Origin: Bacteroidota bacterium
GTDB taxonomy: Bacteria > Bacteroidota > Bacteroidia > NORP154
Assembly (NCBI GenBank): GCA_022572355.1
Contig: JACZWC010000008.1
Location: forward strand, 35,941-99,940
Length of the DNA stretch: 64,000 nt
Direction of reading: 5' to 3'
The notes beneath the pieces are model-generated. The model had not been told where the DNA came from. It made no database searches and was given only the letters and a program-made list of their open reading frames with translations. Each line of letters starts with the position of its first letter. Within the stretch, counting starts at the first letter, position 1. Below, one piece after another: positions 37,930 to 46,125 of this stretch. The position numbers were made by a program, and so were the translations under genes.

Positions 37930-38184
37930 CTAAAACTTGTAAATGTCTTTGCGATGTCCAATCGTAATTACGATCACAGTGAGAACTTTGTCTTTGATCT
38001 CATATATAACTCTATAATTACCTTCTCTGATCCTAAAGGCATCTCTGGCCTTAAGTTTTTTGTAGCCGAAAGGCCTTGGATTGTCGGATAATTGTAGGAT
38101 AGCCGACTTAAGTCGTGAGTAAGCAGCGCCTTCGATTTTTGCAAGCTGTTTCTGTGCCTGGCGTTCTATCAGGACTTTGTACAT
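37930..38184 (-). CDS. RelE/ParE-family toxin
   Basis: The 84-residue protein has the RelE fold sequence: YKVLIERQAQKQLAKIEGAAYSRLKSAILQLSDNPRPFGYKKLKA, then FRIREGNYRVIYEIKDKVLTVIVITIGHRKDIYK. The basic C-terminal RVIYEI...GHRKD(I)Y motif is typical of ribosome-dependent mRNA-cleaving toxins. Its ATG overlaps the antitoxin stop codon by one base (TAATG), the usual coupled arrangement. It likely causes reversible growth arrest. Confidence 0.9.
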   Translation of the reverse strand: MYKVLIERQAQKQLAKIEGAAYSRLKSAILQLSDNPRPFGYKKLKARDAFRIREGNYRVIYEIKDKVLTVIVITIGHRKDIYKF

Positions 38185-38390
38185 TATTTTTTCGAACGCT
38201 TGGCTTCGATCTCCTTGAAAGCTTCTTTAGCAAGGATTAGCTTTTGTTTTCTGGTTGTTGCTTTGTCATAAGCCCTGATGTCTTCAAGCTCTTCTACCGC
38301 ATCAACCATTTTCTTGTAGTCCTTAATGTCAATCATAACAGCTACTTTATTTCCTGTGCCATCTACTATAAAATTTCTGTGCAGGGTCAT
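38184..38390 (-). CDS. RelB/Phd-type antitoxin
   Basis: The 68-residue protein has a beta-type N-terminus (NFIVDGTGNKVAVMIDIKDYKKMVDAVEELEDIRAYDKA) like Phd/YefM antitoxins, and a charged helical tail (LAKEAFKEIEAKRSKK) that would wrap the toxin. It is translated just before the toxin with a one-base overlap. Autorepression of the pair through the N-terminal domain is likely by family. Confidence 0.85.
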   Translation of the reverse strand: MTLHRNFIVDGTGNKVAVMIDIKDYKKMVDAVEELEDIRAYDKATTRKQKLILAKEAFKEIEAKRSKK

Positions 38391-38413
38391 AATCGAATAA
38401 TGTTGGTTTTATA

Positions 38414-38421
38414 CAAAGTTA
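38414..38421 (-). promoter_or_regulatory. -7 box (TAACTTTG) for the toxin-antitoxin operon
   Basis: On the minus strand, TAACTTTG lies 23 bases upstream of the antitoxin start codon and matches TAnnTTTG. No clear -33 TTG is present, which fits a weak, regulated promoter. Confidence 0.5.
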
Positions 38422-38493
38422 ACGGTTTTTCACTGCTTTTAGTTTCACAGAACCATCAAAGGTGGACATATTGTGCTTTCGCTAACACTGTAT

Positions 38494-39036
38494 CTAAAAT
38501 TTAATGAATTTCTTAACTACACTTCCAGCATCAGAATTGATACGGATAAAATAGACACCCTTGGTGAGCCCCTCAACCGAAACAGTTAATTCGTAAATTG
38601 CACCTTTATCGAACTGTTTGGTAATTAATAATTGGCCCCTAAGATCATAAATAGCCAGCTCAGAAACGATCAATTTCTCAGATGTCTCTACCACAACTTC
38701 CGTATTAACCGGGTTGGGATAAAGCTTTAAGACTTCATTTTGTTGTAAATGTACTATGCTAGTCGAGCTATCTAGTACAACTATTAAAGCATAAGTCGTG
38801 TCTGAGCAGATGCCATAAGATGCAATTAAAATAATTGTATAAGATCCTGTACTGTCATAGTTGTGTACGGGGTTTTGAATGGTGCTATTAGTGCTATCCC
38901 CGAATTCCCAATACCATGTATCCGCTATTGCGCTGTTATCATTGAACTGTACCGGAGTGGGTATCGACAAATAAACAGTATCTACATTAATTGAAATTGA
39001 AGGCAATATGAAATCACTGGCAATGATAAAATAAAT
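38494..39036 (-). pseudogene. PKD + T9SS-sorting protein remnant, N-terminus lost
   Basis: The frame encodes a PKD domain (FNDNSAIADTWYWEFGDSTNSTIQNPVHNYDSTGSYTIILIAS) and a complete C-terminal T9SS type A sorting domain (LYPNPVNTEVVVET to VKKFIKF). It has no ATG or signal peptide: a stop lies just upstream at 39037-39039, and the first possible start is a TTG. Such proteins are normally far longer and begin with a signal peptide, so this is the 3-prime end of a broken gene. A remnant of another gene begins next to the breakpoint on the opposite strand. Confidence 0.72.
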
Positions 39037-39066
39037 TTAAGGCCACTATTCTCCGTTGACATATGA

Positions 39067-39264
39067 CTTGATGAACGAATTCTATTTTCTAATATTGACA
39101 TGCACCAAACAGACCCTATTGATGAGGCGAACAAAGTGGGCATTATCATCGGTATGGATATTATCAATCAGGGAGATATGACCATCAGTAATTTTCAGGG
39201 AAAAACTAGCTTGACTTTCAGGACGCCTTCAAAAGGGAATATTGACTTTGATGCTTCTTTTTAA
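39067..39264 (+). pseudogene. Retropepsin-like aspartic protease remnant (3-prime end)
   Basis: The short plus-strand frame contains VGIIIGMDIINQGDMTISNFQ and GKTSLTFRTPSKGNIDF, the end of retropepsin-like clan AA proteases; the catalytic Asp region and the N-terminal half are missing. The frame is open only from just after a TGA at 39064-39066 to TAA at 39262-39264. It is a fragment left by a rearrangement whose breakpoint lies at about 39037-39067, back-to-back with the truncated PKD/T9SS gene. Confidence 0.65.
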
Positions 39265-39310
39265 CATCTGATCAAAGAAAAGTAAGGTAGTAAAGTTTGG
39301 TGTTTTTGGT

Positions 39311-39335
39311 GTTGTCAGATGTTGCACCTGACTAC
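39311..39335. repeat. 25-base palindrome, copy 2 of a dispersed pair
   Basis: Most positions of the arms pair (GTCAG with CTGAC, outer GT with AC, inner TG with CA). A 25-base stretch overlapping it (39318-39342) matches 11006-11030 at 20 of 25 positions, all differences transitions. It lies in the decayed region between the retropepsin remnant and the LVIVD-repeat gene. Confidence 0.5.
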
Positions 39336-39365
39336 ATGGGAAATGGCATTATCAGCTGGAATGCT

Positions 39366-40760
39366 TCATTCTTTAACAATTTTCCCCCTGGACAATATTC
39401 GCTTCTCGCTGGTTATTGCGTAGATGTATAATCCGCTTGGCAAATGACCTAGTTGTACGTCAGTCTCAATATTCTCTATTTGTTCAACGCGGTGCAACTC
39501 TCTACCTAGAAGATCATAAAGAAAAAAGATGCTGCTGCCTTTATCGCCTGAATTGCCATGCATTTCTATCGTTAACTTAGAAAGAAAAGGATTAGGGTGG
39601 ATAAGAACATTGTCAATTACTGCTGTATGGTCATTAATAATGGTGGCATCCTCAACATCAAGAACGAATAAACCATATTGCATATCAGAAACCAATACAT
39701 TGCCCGATGGCAATAATGGATAGATGCCGTAGGCACCTCTGAAAGAATCGTGGCCCGGTGAAGCATAAGTGTCGTAGTAGCCCTTTAAAATGGGATTGGC
39801 AGGATTTGATATATCATAAATATACAAGCCATCGTGGAAATAGGCAATATAGAGATAATCTCCTTTAATAATTAAATTATGGGCAATGGAATTAATGTCA
39901 ACCCCCGAGTTTATTTGTGATACAACAGTAATATTTGTCAAATCACTTCCATCACAGACCTTTACATCCATGCCGTGTGTTTCATCGACAAAGGCATAAA
40001 TGGTTCCGTCTTCGTTAAGCCATCCTGCGTGATTTATGCCCTGATCAGGATAAGCGGTTAATGACCCGATTAATTGAGGATTTGTGGTATCTGAAAAATC
40101 GAAAATACTAAGTCCACTATCAACATGGTTTACAATAACGGTGTCATTTCTTACATAAAGATCGTGAAACATAGGCGGATAATCATAGTCAAATACAAGG
40201 GTAGGATTGATTGGATCTGCCAGTGACAATACCCTGAGGTCACTTTGGTATGTAGTAAAGTTCTCATACCAGGCTACATCAACTGCATAAAGCTTTGCCG
40301 TTGCAGTATCGATAAAGATATTATGGGCATTTTGAATAAGTGAATTGGACTCATGCACGATGCTTACTGAATCCGGCAGATAGCTTAGATCTGCAATTTG
40401 CAAAGTGCTGTTCCCATCTGAACTAACCATATAAAGATATCCTCTATAATCATGATAATCTCTACCAATAATCGAAGTGCCTTGAAGAGCGCCAGGAACA
40501 AAATCAACTTGAACTGAATTTACCGGGTCGGTAACGTCAAAAAAATGCGTCCCCATTGTCGTTCCGATAATTGCGTATTCTCGTCCGTTGATCGCTACGC
40601 CCCATATTTCATTATAAGCATTGCCAAATGCAATTGAACTCACCAACGTGGTGTCTGTCCAATTGTAAAGAAGATTCACATTCATGCTTTGCTGTGCAAG
40701 GGCGCTGAACGGAAGTACGAGCAATATGATTAATTTTTTCACACGGATCCACAAAAGCAT
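39366..40760 (-). CDS. Choice-of-anchor B / LVIVD-repeat protein with T9SS signal
   Basis: From ATG 40760 the product is 464 residues, with a signal peptide ending ALAQ; a GTG at 40742 is a credible alternative start. The body is a beta-propeller of LVIVD-type repeats (WGVAINGREYAIIGTTMGTHFFDVTDPVNSVQVDFVPG; ISNPANPILKGYYDT), matching the choice-of-anchor B family. The C-terminus is a T9SS sorting domain (IHPNPFLSKLTIEM to GKIVKE). It would be secreted or surface-attached through T9SS. Ligand unknown. Confidence 0.85.
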   Translation of the reverse strand: MLLWIRVKKLIILLVLPFSALAQQSMNVNLLYNWTDTTLVSSIAFGNAYNEIWGVAINGREYAIIGTTMGTHFFDVTDPVNSVQVDFVPGALQGTSIIGRDYHDYRGYLYMVSSDGNSTLQIADLSYLPDSVSIVHESNSLIQNAHNIFIDTATAKLYAVDVAWYENFTTYQSDLRVLSLADPINPTLVFDYDYPPMFHDLYVRNDTVIVNHVDSGLSIFDFSDTTNPQLIGSLTAYPDQGINHAGWLNEDGTIYAFVDETHGMDVKVCDGSDLTNITVVSQINSGVDINSIAHNLIIKGDYLYIAYFHDGLYIYDISNPANPILKGYYDTYASPGHDSFRGAYGIYPLLPSGNVLVSDMQYGLFVLDVEDATIINDHTAVIDNVLIHPNPFLSKLTIEMHGNSGDKGSSIFFLYDLLGRELHRVEQIENIETDVQLGHLPSGLYIYAITSEKRILSRGKIVKE

Positions 40761-40846
40761 AACGTAAAAGCAAGCAATGCTGTACGAAAAAAACGACACA
40801 TATATACTATACGTTTCAATCAGAAGAATAGTTGCTAACCTAAAAT

Positions 40847-42046
40847 TTAAATTGTCCTCCCAGGATATTCCTTCAACGCAATCTCCAGCACTTTCATGGC
40901 TTGCGTAAGTGCTTCAGTATTCAGTACATAGGCTATGCGCACTTCATCCTTTCCCAATCCAGGCGTTGCATAGAATCCTGAAGCGGGAGCAAGCATAACC
41001 GTTTTGCCTTCATGTGAAAAGGCCTCAAGGAGCCACTGGCAAAACTTATCGCAATCGTCGATGGGCAATCTGGCAATTACGTAAAATGCCCCGCTAGGTT
41101 TGGGACAAAAAACACCTTCCATCTTATTCAGTGTTTCAACCACCAGGTCCCTTCTCCTCACATATTCCTCTTTCACTTCCGTAAAGTAGGAAGCTGGTGT
41201 CTCCAGTGCTGCCTCCGCAGCAATTTGCCCAAATGAGGGTGGGCTAAGCCGTGCCTGTGCATACTTCAGTACCGTGCTCATAAGCGCCTTATTTCTGGAA
41301 ACAATGGTTCCCACCCTCGCACCACACATGCTATAGCGCTTCGATACCGAGTCGATTAAGACTACATGTTCATCCAATCCTTCGAGATTCATCGCCGAGA
41401 AATGTTTTTTTCCGTCATAGCAAAACTCACGGTATACTTCATCAGAAAATAGGTACAGATCGTGCTTCAATACAAAATCTCTCAAAGATTCTAATTCATC
41501 CTGGGAATACAGATACCCGGTAGGATTGTTGGGATTGCAAAGCATAATGGCTTTGGTATTCTCATTGATCGATTTTTCAAATTCTTCCATGCTAGGCAAC
41601 GAAAATCCATCGTCAATTTGTGCAGTGATTGGTGTTACTTTTACACCAGACATGGTAGCAAATCCATTGTAATTGGTGTAAAATGGCTCCGGAATGATTA
41701 CCTCATCACCAGGGTTAAGACAGGACATCAAGCCGAAAACAATGGCTTCCGAGCCAGCGGTAGTTACCAATATATCCTCATAGGAAACCTGAATTCCAAC
41801 GCTTTCATAATAAACTGCTAACCCCCTTCGATAGGATTCATTTCCCGCTGAATGACTGTATTCGATTACCTTCTCACTTAGATTCCGAATCTTATCCAGT
41901 GCAACAGTTGGTGATTCAATATCCGGCTGTCCGATATTTAAATGGTACACTTCCAATCCCTTCGCTTTGGCCGCTTCTGCGTAAGGCACCAACTTACGGA
42001 TCGGCGATTCAGGCATTGATTTTCCCCTTTCGGATATATCTGGCAT
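40847..42046 (-). CDS. Class I/II aminotransferase (aspartate aminotransferase-like)
   Basis: From ATG 42046 (MPDISERGKSMPESPIRKLVPYAEAAKAKG) the enzyme has 399 residues. It has VYHLNIGQPDIESP near residue 35, LCNPNNPTGYLYSQDEL at about 170, DEVYREF, and the PLP lysine in SVSKRYSMCGARVG at about 240, all of fold-type I group. It most likely transaminates aspartate or related amino acids with 2-oxoglutarate. An upstream TTG would add eight residues, but it overlaps the -7 box at 42068. It is alone in its unit. Confidence 0.9.
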   Translation of the reverse strand: MPDISERGKSMPESPIRKLVPYAEAAKAKGLEVYHLNIGQPDIESPTVALDKIRNLSEKVIEYSHSAGNESYRRGLAVYYESVGIQVSYEDILVTTAGSEAIVFGLMSCLNPGDEVIIPEPFYTNYNGFATMSGVKVTPITAQIDDGFSLPSMEEFEKSINENTKAIMLCNPNNPTGYLYSQDELESLRDFVLKHDLYLFSDEVYREFCYDGKKHFSAMNLEGLDEHVVLIDSVSKRYSMCGARVGTIVSRNKALMSTVLKYAQARLSPPSFGQIAAEAALETPASYFTEVKEEYVRRRDLVVETLNKMEGVFCPKPSGAFYVIARLPIDDCDKFCQWLLEAFSHEGKTVMLAPASGFYATPGLGKDEVRIAYVLNTEALTQAMKVLEIALKEYPGRTI

Positions 42047-42067
42047 TGTTCTAAAAATTAATGCGGA

Positions 42068-42075
42068 CAAAGATA
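42068..42075 (-). promoter_or_regulatory. -7 box (TATCTTTG) for the aminotransferase gene
   Basis: On the minus strand, TATCTTTG lies 21 bases before ATG 42046, matching the Bacteroidota -7 consensus, and supports that ATG over the upstream TTG. Confidence 0.55.
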
Positions 42076-42129
42076 GAAAATCAGTAGATAGTTCTTTGAT
42101 TCAGCACTATTACTAATTGTATTGCTTAG

Positions 42130-42300
42130 TGTTTGACCGCAAGGTTCGCAAACCTGCCTGCCGACCTTTAGGCAGGGATTGCGCGAGGAGCGCAAAGAAG
42201 GAATAGTCGTTACATAGCGACCTTTGCGCCTATGCACCATAGCGCTTCGGCGCACAGGTGCGTTAACCTGGCGAACTTCGCGGTTAAGCTGAAATCGCCT
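42130..42300. repeat. Cluster of small palindromes in the aminotransferase-DUF1573 gap
   Basis: This GC-richer stretch of the 286-base gap contains AGGTT..AACCT, CCTGCCT..AGGCAGG, and GCGCTTCGGCGC stems, plus repeated CCTTTGCG and GCGGTTAA-type words. Similar degenerate palindromic linkers are common between Bacteroidota genes. No ORF is supported here. Confidence 0.5.
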
Positions 42301-42332
42301 TATTTTAAACAGAATATTTACTAAAAGAAAAA

Positions 42333-42731
42333 TTATTTTTTCTTGTCTTCCGAGTTGTCCACCATGAGTTTGAATCTGATTTTATTTGGTGAGTCTGCCG
42401 TATTGGAGTGAATTTCGAGTATTCTGTCCTGCCATCCAATAAGCGTTTTTGTGTTGATGCTGACGTGGATTGTATCGGCCTTTCCTGGTAGAATCGGATA
42501 AGTGGGCCAACTTGGCTTAGTGCAGCTACAGGCTACTTTAATATCGCTGATGATCAGAGGTGTTGTTCCTTCGTTGGTAAATGGGTATGAAATGTTTAAT
42601 ATCTCACCTGCCTTTGTTTTTGGAAGTTTGAGTACCTTCTTTTCAAACTTGAAGACTGGTGCAGTGTTTTGGCTAAAACTGGCATCGGCAAGAAAGAAGA
42701 AGAATAGAAGAACGAAAGCAGTTTTGTTCAT
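42333..42731 (-). CDS. DUF1573 protein, shorter paralogue
   Basis: The 132-residue product has a signal peptide (residues about 1-20, ending ASFSQ) and one DUF1573 immunoglobulin-like domain: FTNEGTTPLIISDIKVACSCTKPSWPTYPILPGKADTIHVSINT. The G.CSC.P.WP.xPI.PG core is the family mark. It ends DNSEDKKK. A secreted or periplasmic role is implied; function unknown. A strong terminator lies upstream and separates it from its paralogue. Confidence 0.85.
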   Translation of the reverse strand: MNKTAFVLLFFFFLADASFSQNTAPVFKFEKKVLKLPKTKAGEILNISYPFTNEGTTPLIISDIKVACSCTKPSWPTYPILPGKADTIHVSINTKTLIGWQDRILEIHSNTADSPNKIRFKLMVDNSEDKKK

Positions 42732-42743
42732 ACTTGGGCAAAA

Positions 42744-42771
42744 AAAAAGAAGCAGATCACTGCTTCTTTTT
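42744..42771 (-). terminator. Rho-independent terminator after the 183-residue DUF1573 gene
   Basis: A perfect 12-bp stem, AAAAAGAAGCAG (42744-42755) and CTGCTTCTTTTT (42760-42771), with loop ATCA. On the minus strand it ends in a T-run formed by the A-run from 42741. It lies between two DUF1573 genes on the same strand, so the downstream paralogue needs its own promoter or read-through. Confidence 0.85.
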
Positions 42772-42799
42772 ATAGGATGATCTGATAGTTCAGATTGTA

Positions 42800-43351
42800 T
42801 TATTGATTCTCCACTGGAGTAGCCCCTACAGTTACCTTCTTTACAGGCATCGTCTCATCCGTGGTTACAACAGGCTTAGGTTTTACAGTTCCCTTAATTG
42901 TCAAACGCTTGCTGGCTGTTTTTGCATTTGAACTGATCGTTATAGTTTTGGTGAACTTGCCAGCACGGTTAGTGGCATACTTAACTTTGATCGTTCCTTT
43001 TTGACCAGGCATAATAGGCTCTTTTGGCCATGTTGGAACAGTACATCCGCAAGATCCCTTTGCTCGTGTAATTATCAACGGTTCTTTACCGGTATTTGTA
43101 AAAACAAATTCTCTTACACCGTCTCCGTTGTAATCAATTGTTCCATAGTCTATAACATCTGATTCAAAAACGATTTCAGGAGCATTTGGATTAACTGGTG
43201 CAACTTGTGTCACTGTAGGTTGGGCACCTGCTGCGGTAGCCCCCACAGGCGTTGCTTTTACAGGAAGAACTTCCACTTTCTGAGCATCCTGTGCCGTCAC
43301 AGAAAACAACACACTACCAGCCAAAACCAAAGAAAATATCAACTTTTTCAT
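42800..43351 (-). CDS. DUF1573 protein, longer paralogue
   Basis: The 183-residue product has a signal peptide (residues about 1-20, ending SVTAQ), a proline/valine/threonine-rich linker (VKATPVGATAAGAQPTVTQVAP), and one DUF1573 domain (FTNTGKEPLIITRAKGSCGCTVPTWPKEPIMPGQKGTIKVKYAT). The C-terminal tail repeats linker-like words (VTVGATPV). It is divergent from valS and ends in a strong terminator. Confidence 0.88.
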   Translation of the reverse strand: MKKLIFSLVLAGSVLFSVTAQDAQKVEVLPVKATPVGATAAGAQPTVTQVAPVNPNAPEIVFESDVIDYGTIDYNGDGVREFVFTNTGKEPLIITRAKGSCGCTVPTWPKEPIMPGQKGTIKVKYATNRAGKFTKTITISSNAKTASKRLTIKGTVKPKPVVTTDETMPVKKVTVGATPVENQ

Positions 43352-43522
43352 ATCCTAAACTTTTAAATATTGTGTTCGTGTTATTCTATAGACAAAATTA
43401 CCTCAATAAAATATAAAAAGCAAATAAGCCCAAAGTCATTAATTATTCATTCGATTCGGTTAATTTTACAGCCAAAATCATGCCATAACCGAGAAAATAA
43501 ACGGCTTCTTCACATTTTTATT

Positions 43523-46120
43523 ATGGATATTCCAAAGCATTATGATCCCTCCAAAACCGAAGACAAGTGGTACTCTGTATGGATTGAGCGAGAATATTTT
43601 CGGTCGGTGCCTGATGATCGGGAGCCATACACCATTGTTATTCCTCCTCCAAACGTTACTGGTGTGCTTCATATGGGGCATATGCTCAATAACACCATTC
43701 AGGATGTGTTGGTTAGAAGAGCCAGAATGCTTGGGAAGAATGCTTTGTGGGTTCCGGGAACGGATCATGCGTCCATTGCGACCGAGGCAAGGGTAGTGGC
43801 TCAATTGAAGGAGGAGGGTAAGGTTAAATCTGATCTCACCAGGGAGGAGTTCCTGGAAAAAGCCTGGGCCTGGAAGGAGAAGCACGGGGGCATTATTCTC
43901 GAGCAGCTCAAGAAGTTGGGTGCCTCTTGCGATTGGGAGAGAACCCGGTTCACCATGGAGCCCAAGCTATCTGAGGCTGTCATCAAAGTGTTCGTAGACC
44001 TGCACAAAAAGGGTTTGATATATCGGGGGATCAGAATGGTTAACTGGGATCCCAAAGGGCAAACTGCAGTCTCAGATGAGGAGGTAATACACAGAGAAGT
44101 AGACGCGAATCTTTATCATGTAAAGTATAAAATTGAAGGTGCAGATGAGTGGCTGACTATCGCTACAACGCGGCCGGAAACCATATTGGGTGACACGGCA
44201 ATTTGTGTTCATCCAAAAGATAAACGATACGCACATTTGAAGGGTAAGAAAGCCTTGGTACCTCTAATCGATAGGCCGATTCCCATAATCTTCGATGAAT
44301 ACGTGGACATGGAGTTCGGTACTGGCGCACTAAAAGTAACCCCGGCGCACGACATCAACGATTACGAGTTAGGCCGAAGGCACAAACTCGAGACCATCGA
44401 CATTCTCAACGACGACGGAACACTCAATGATAAGGCGCAGTTATTTGTAGGAGATGATCGGGATGTCGCGAGAAAGAAGATCTGCAAGAAGTTAGATAGT
44501 GAGGGATTCCTTGTAAAAACTGAAAAGCTCAAACACAACGTTGGTTACTCCGAAAGGACAGATGCGGTCATTGAACCCAGGTTATCCATGCAGTGGTTTT
44601 GTAAAATGGAGGAGATGGCCAGGCCTGCTCTTGACCACGTAATGAACAATGACATCAAATTTTATCCATCTAAATTCAAGAATACCTACAAGCACTGGAT
44701 GGACAATGTGAGAGACTGGTGCATCTCCCGACAGCTATGGTGGGGTCAAAGAATACCGGCTTATTATGATGAGAATGGCGAAACTTATGTTGCTGAATCT
44801 CAAGAGGAAGCGGAAAAATTAGCGGGAAATAATAACCTCACTCAAGATGAAGATGTACTGGATACCTGGTTTTCTTCCTGGCTCTGGCCCATATCTGTTT
44901 TTGATGGAATCCTTGATCCCGACAACAAGGATATCAAATACTATTATCCAACGAATGATCTGGTAACCGCTCCGGAGATACTCTTCTTCTGGGTGGCTCG
45001 AATGATCATGTCTGGTTACGAATACAGGGGTGAACTTCCCTTTAAAAATGTATACCTGACCGGGATTGTTCGTGATCAGCAACGGAGAAAGATGTCCAAG
45101 TCCTTGGGTAATTCACCTGACTGCCTCGAATTAATGGAAACTTATGGAGCAGATGGTGTGAGGGTTGGTATGTTGCTCTGCTCGCCGGCGGGTAATGACC
45201 TTTTGTTTGATGAAACCCTTTGTGAACAGGGAAGAAATTTTGCGAATAAAATATGGAACGCATGTAGGTTGATGAAGGGGTGGGAGGTGAGTGAATCCAT
45301 TTCCCAGCCAGAAGAATCTGTTGCGGCGAGTAAATGGTTTGACGCAAAAATCAATCAGTCCATTGCTACCATTGATGATCATTTTTCTAAGTTCAGAATA
45401 TCCGATGCGCTGATGTCGGTTTACAAATTAATTTGGGACGATTTCTGCTCCTGGTACCTGGAAATCATCAAGCCTGGCTATGAACAGCCAATAGACAAAA
45501 CAAGTCATGAAGAAGCGAAAGGTTATCTTGAAACCCTGATGAAATTACTTCATCCTTTTATGCCGTTCATCAGTGAGGAGATATGGCACCTCATCAATGA
45601 GAGAAAAGAAGGAGAGGATTTGATTGTGACCGATTGGCCAGATGTAAAGGATGTTGATGATAAGGTACTAAGTGATTTTGAATTGCTTGTTGAAGTGGTT
45701 GCAGCTATACGTAATGTTAGAAAGGAGAAGAACATCTCCCTGAAAGAGAAACTTGATCTTTTCATTGTGGAGAGCAATGATAAGACCAGCTCACTCGATG
45801 CAGTCATAATTAAACTAGCCAACCTCAATGGAATAAACCGCACAATGGACAAGCCTGAGAATGCGGAATCTTTGGTTATAAGATCTACGGAGTACTTTAT
45901 CCCTTTAGTGAACGCCATTGACGTAGAAGCGGCTTCAGATAATCTGGAGGAAGAGCTCAAATACACACGGGGCTTTTTAGTTTCAGTAACTAGCAAGCTG
46001 GGAAATAAAAATTTTGTGGACAACGCTCCTGCCGGGGTTGTAGAGAAAGAACGAAAGAAACAATCAGATGCTGAGGCTAGGATTAAAGTATTGGAAAGAC
46101 AGCTTGAGAATTTGAAATGA
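43523..46120 (+). CDS. valS: Valyl-tRNA synthetase
   Basis: From ATG 43523 ([20 protein letters not shown]) the enzyme has 865 residues; the frame is open upstream but the extra 51 residues have no family similarity. Class Ia motifs are HMGH (50-53, [13 protein letters not shown]) and KMSKS (523-527). The editing (CP1) domain contains [15 protein letters not shown]-terminal coiled coil ([14 protein letters not shown]...[13 protein letters not shown]) binds tRNA. Intact and normal length. It charges tRNA-Val. It converges on the long minus-strand T9SS gene with a 5-base gap. Confidence 0.96.
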   Translation: MDIPKHYDPSKTEDKWYSVWIEREYFRSVPDDREPYTIVIPPPNVTGVLHMGHMLNNTIQDVLVRRARMLGKNALWVPGTDHASIATEARVVAQLKEEGKVKSDLTREEFLEKAWAWKEKHGGIILEQLKKLGASCDWERTRFTMEPKLSEAVIKVFVDLHKKGLIYRGIRMVNWDPKGQTAVSDEEVIHREVDANLYHVKYKIEGADEWLTIATTRPETILGDTAICVHPKDKRYAHLKGKKALVPLIDRPIPIIFDEYVDMEFGTGALKVTPAHDINDYELGRRHKLETIDILNDDGTLNDKAQLFVGDDRDVARKKICKKLDSEGFLVKTEKLKHNVGYSERTDAVIEPRLSMQWFCKMEEMARPALDHVMNNDIKFYPSKFKNTYKHWMDNVRDWCISRQLWWGQRIPAYYDENGETYVAESQEEAEKLAGNNNLTQDEDVLDTWFSSWLWPISVFDGILDPDNKDIKYYYPTNDLVTAPEILFFWVARMIMSGYEYRGELPFKNVYLTGIVRDQQRRKMSKSLGNSPDCLELMETYGADGVRVGMLLCSPAGNDLLFDETLCEQGRNFANKIWNACRLMKGWEVSESISQPEESVAASKWFDAKINQSIATIDDHFSKFRISDALMSVYKLIWDDFCSWYLEIIKPGYEQPIDKTSHEEAKGYLETLMKLLHPFMPFISEEIWHLINERKEGEDLIVTDWPDVKDVDDKVLSDFELLVEVVAAIRNVRKEKNISLKEKLDLFIVESNDKTSSLDAVIIKLANLNGINRTMDKPENAESLVIRSTEYFIPLVNAIDVEAASDNLEEELKYTRGFLVSVTSKLGNKNFVDNAPAGVVEKERKKQSDAEARIKVLERQLENLK

Positions 46121-46125
46121 TCAAA

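Noticed and set aside
43370..43522. 51-residue N-terminal extension of valyl-tRNA synthetase
   Set aside because: The extension has no family similarity and the conserved start is at ATG 43523.
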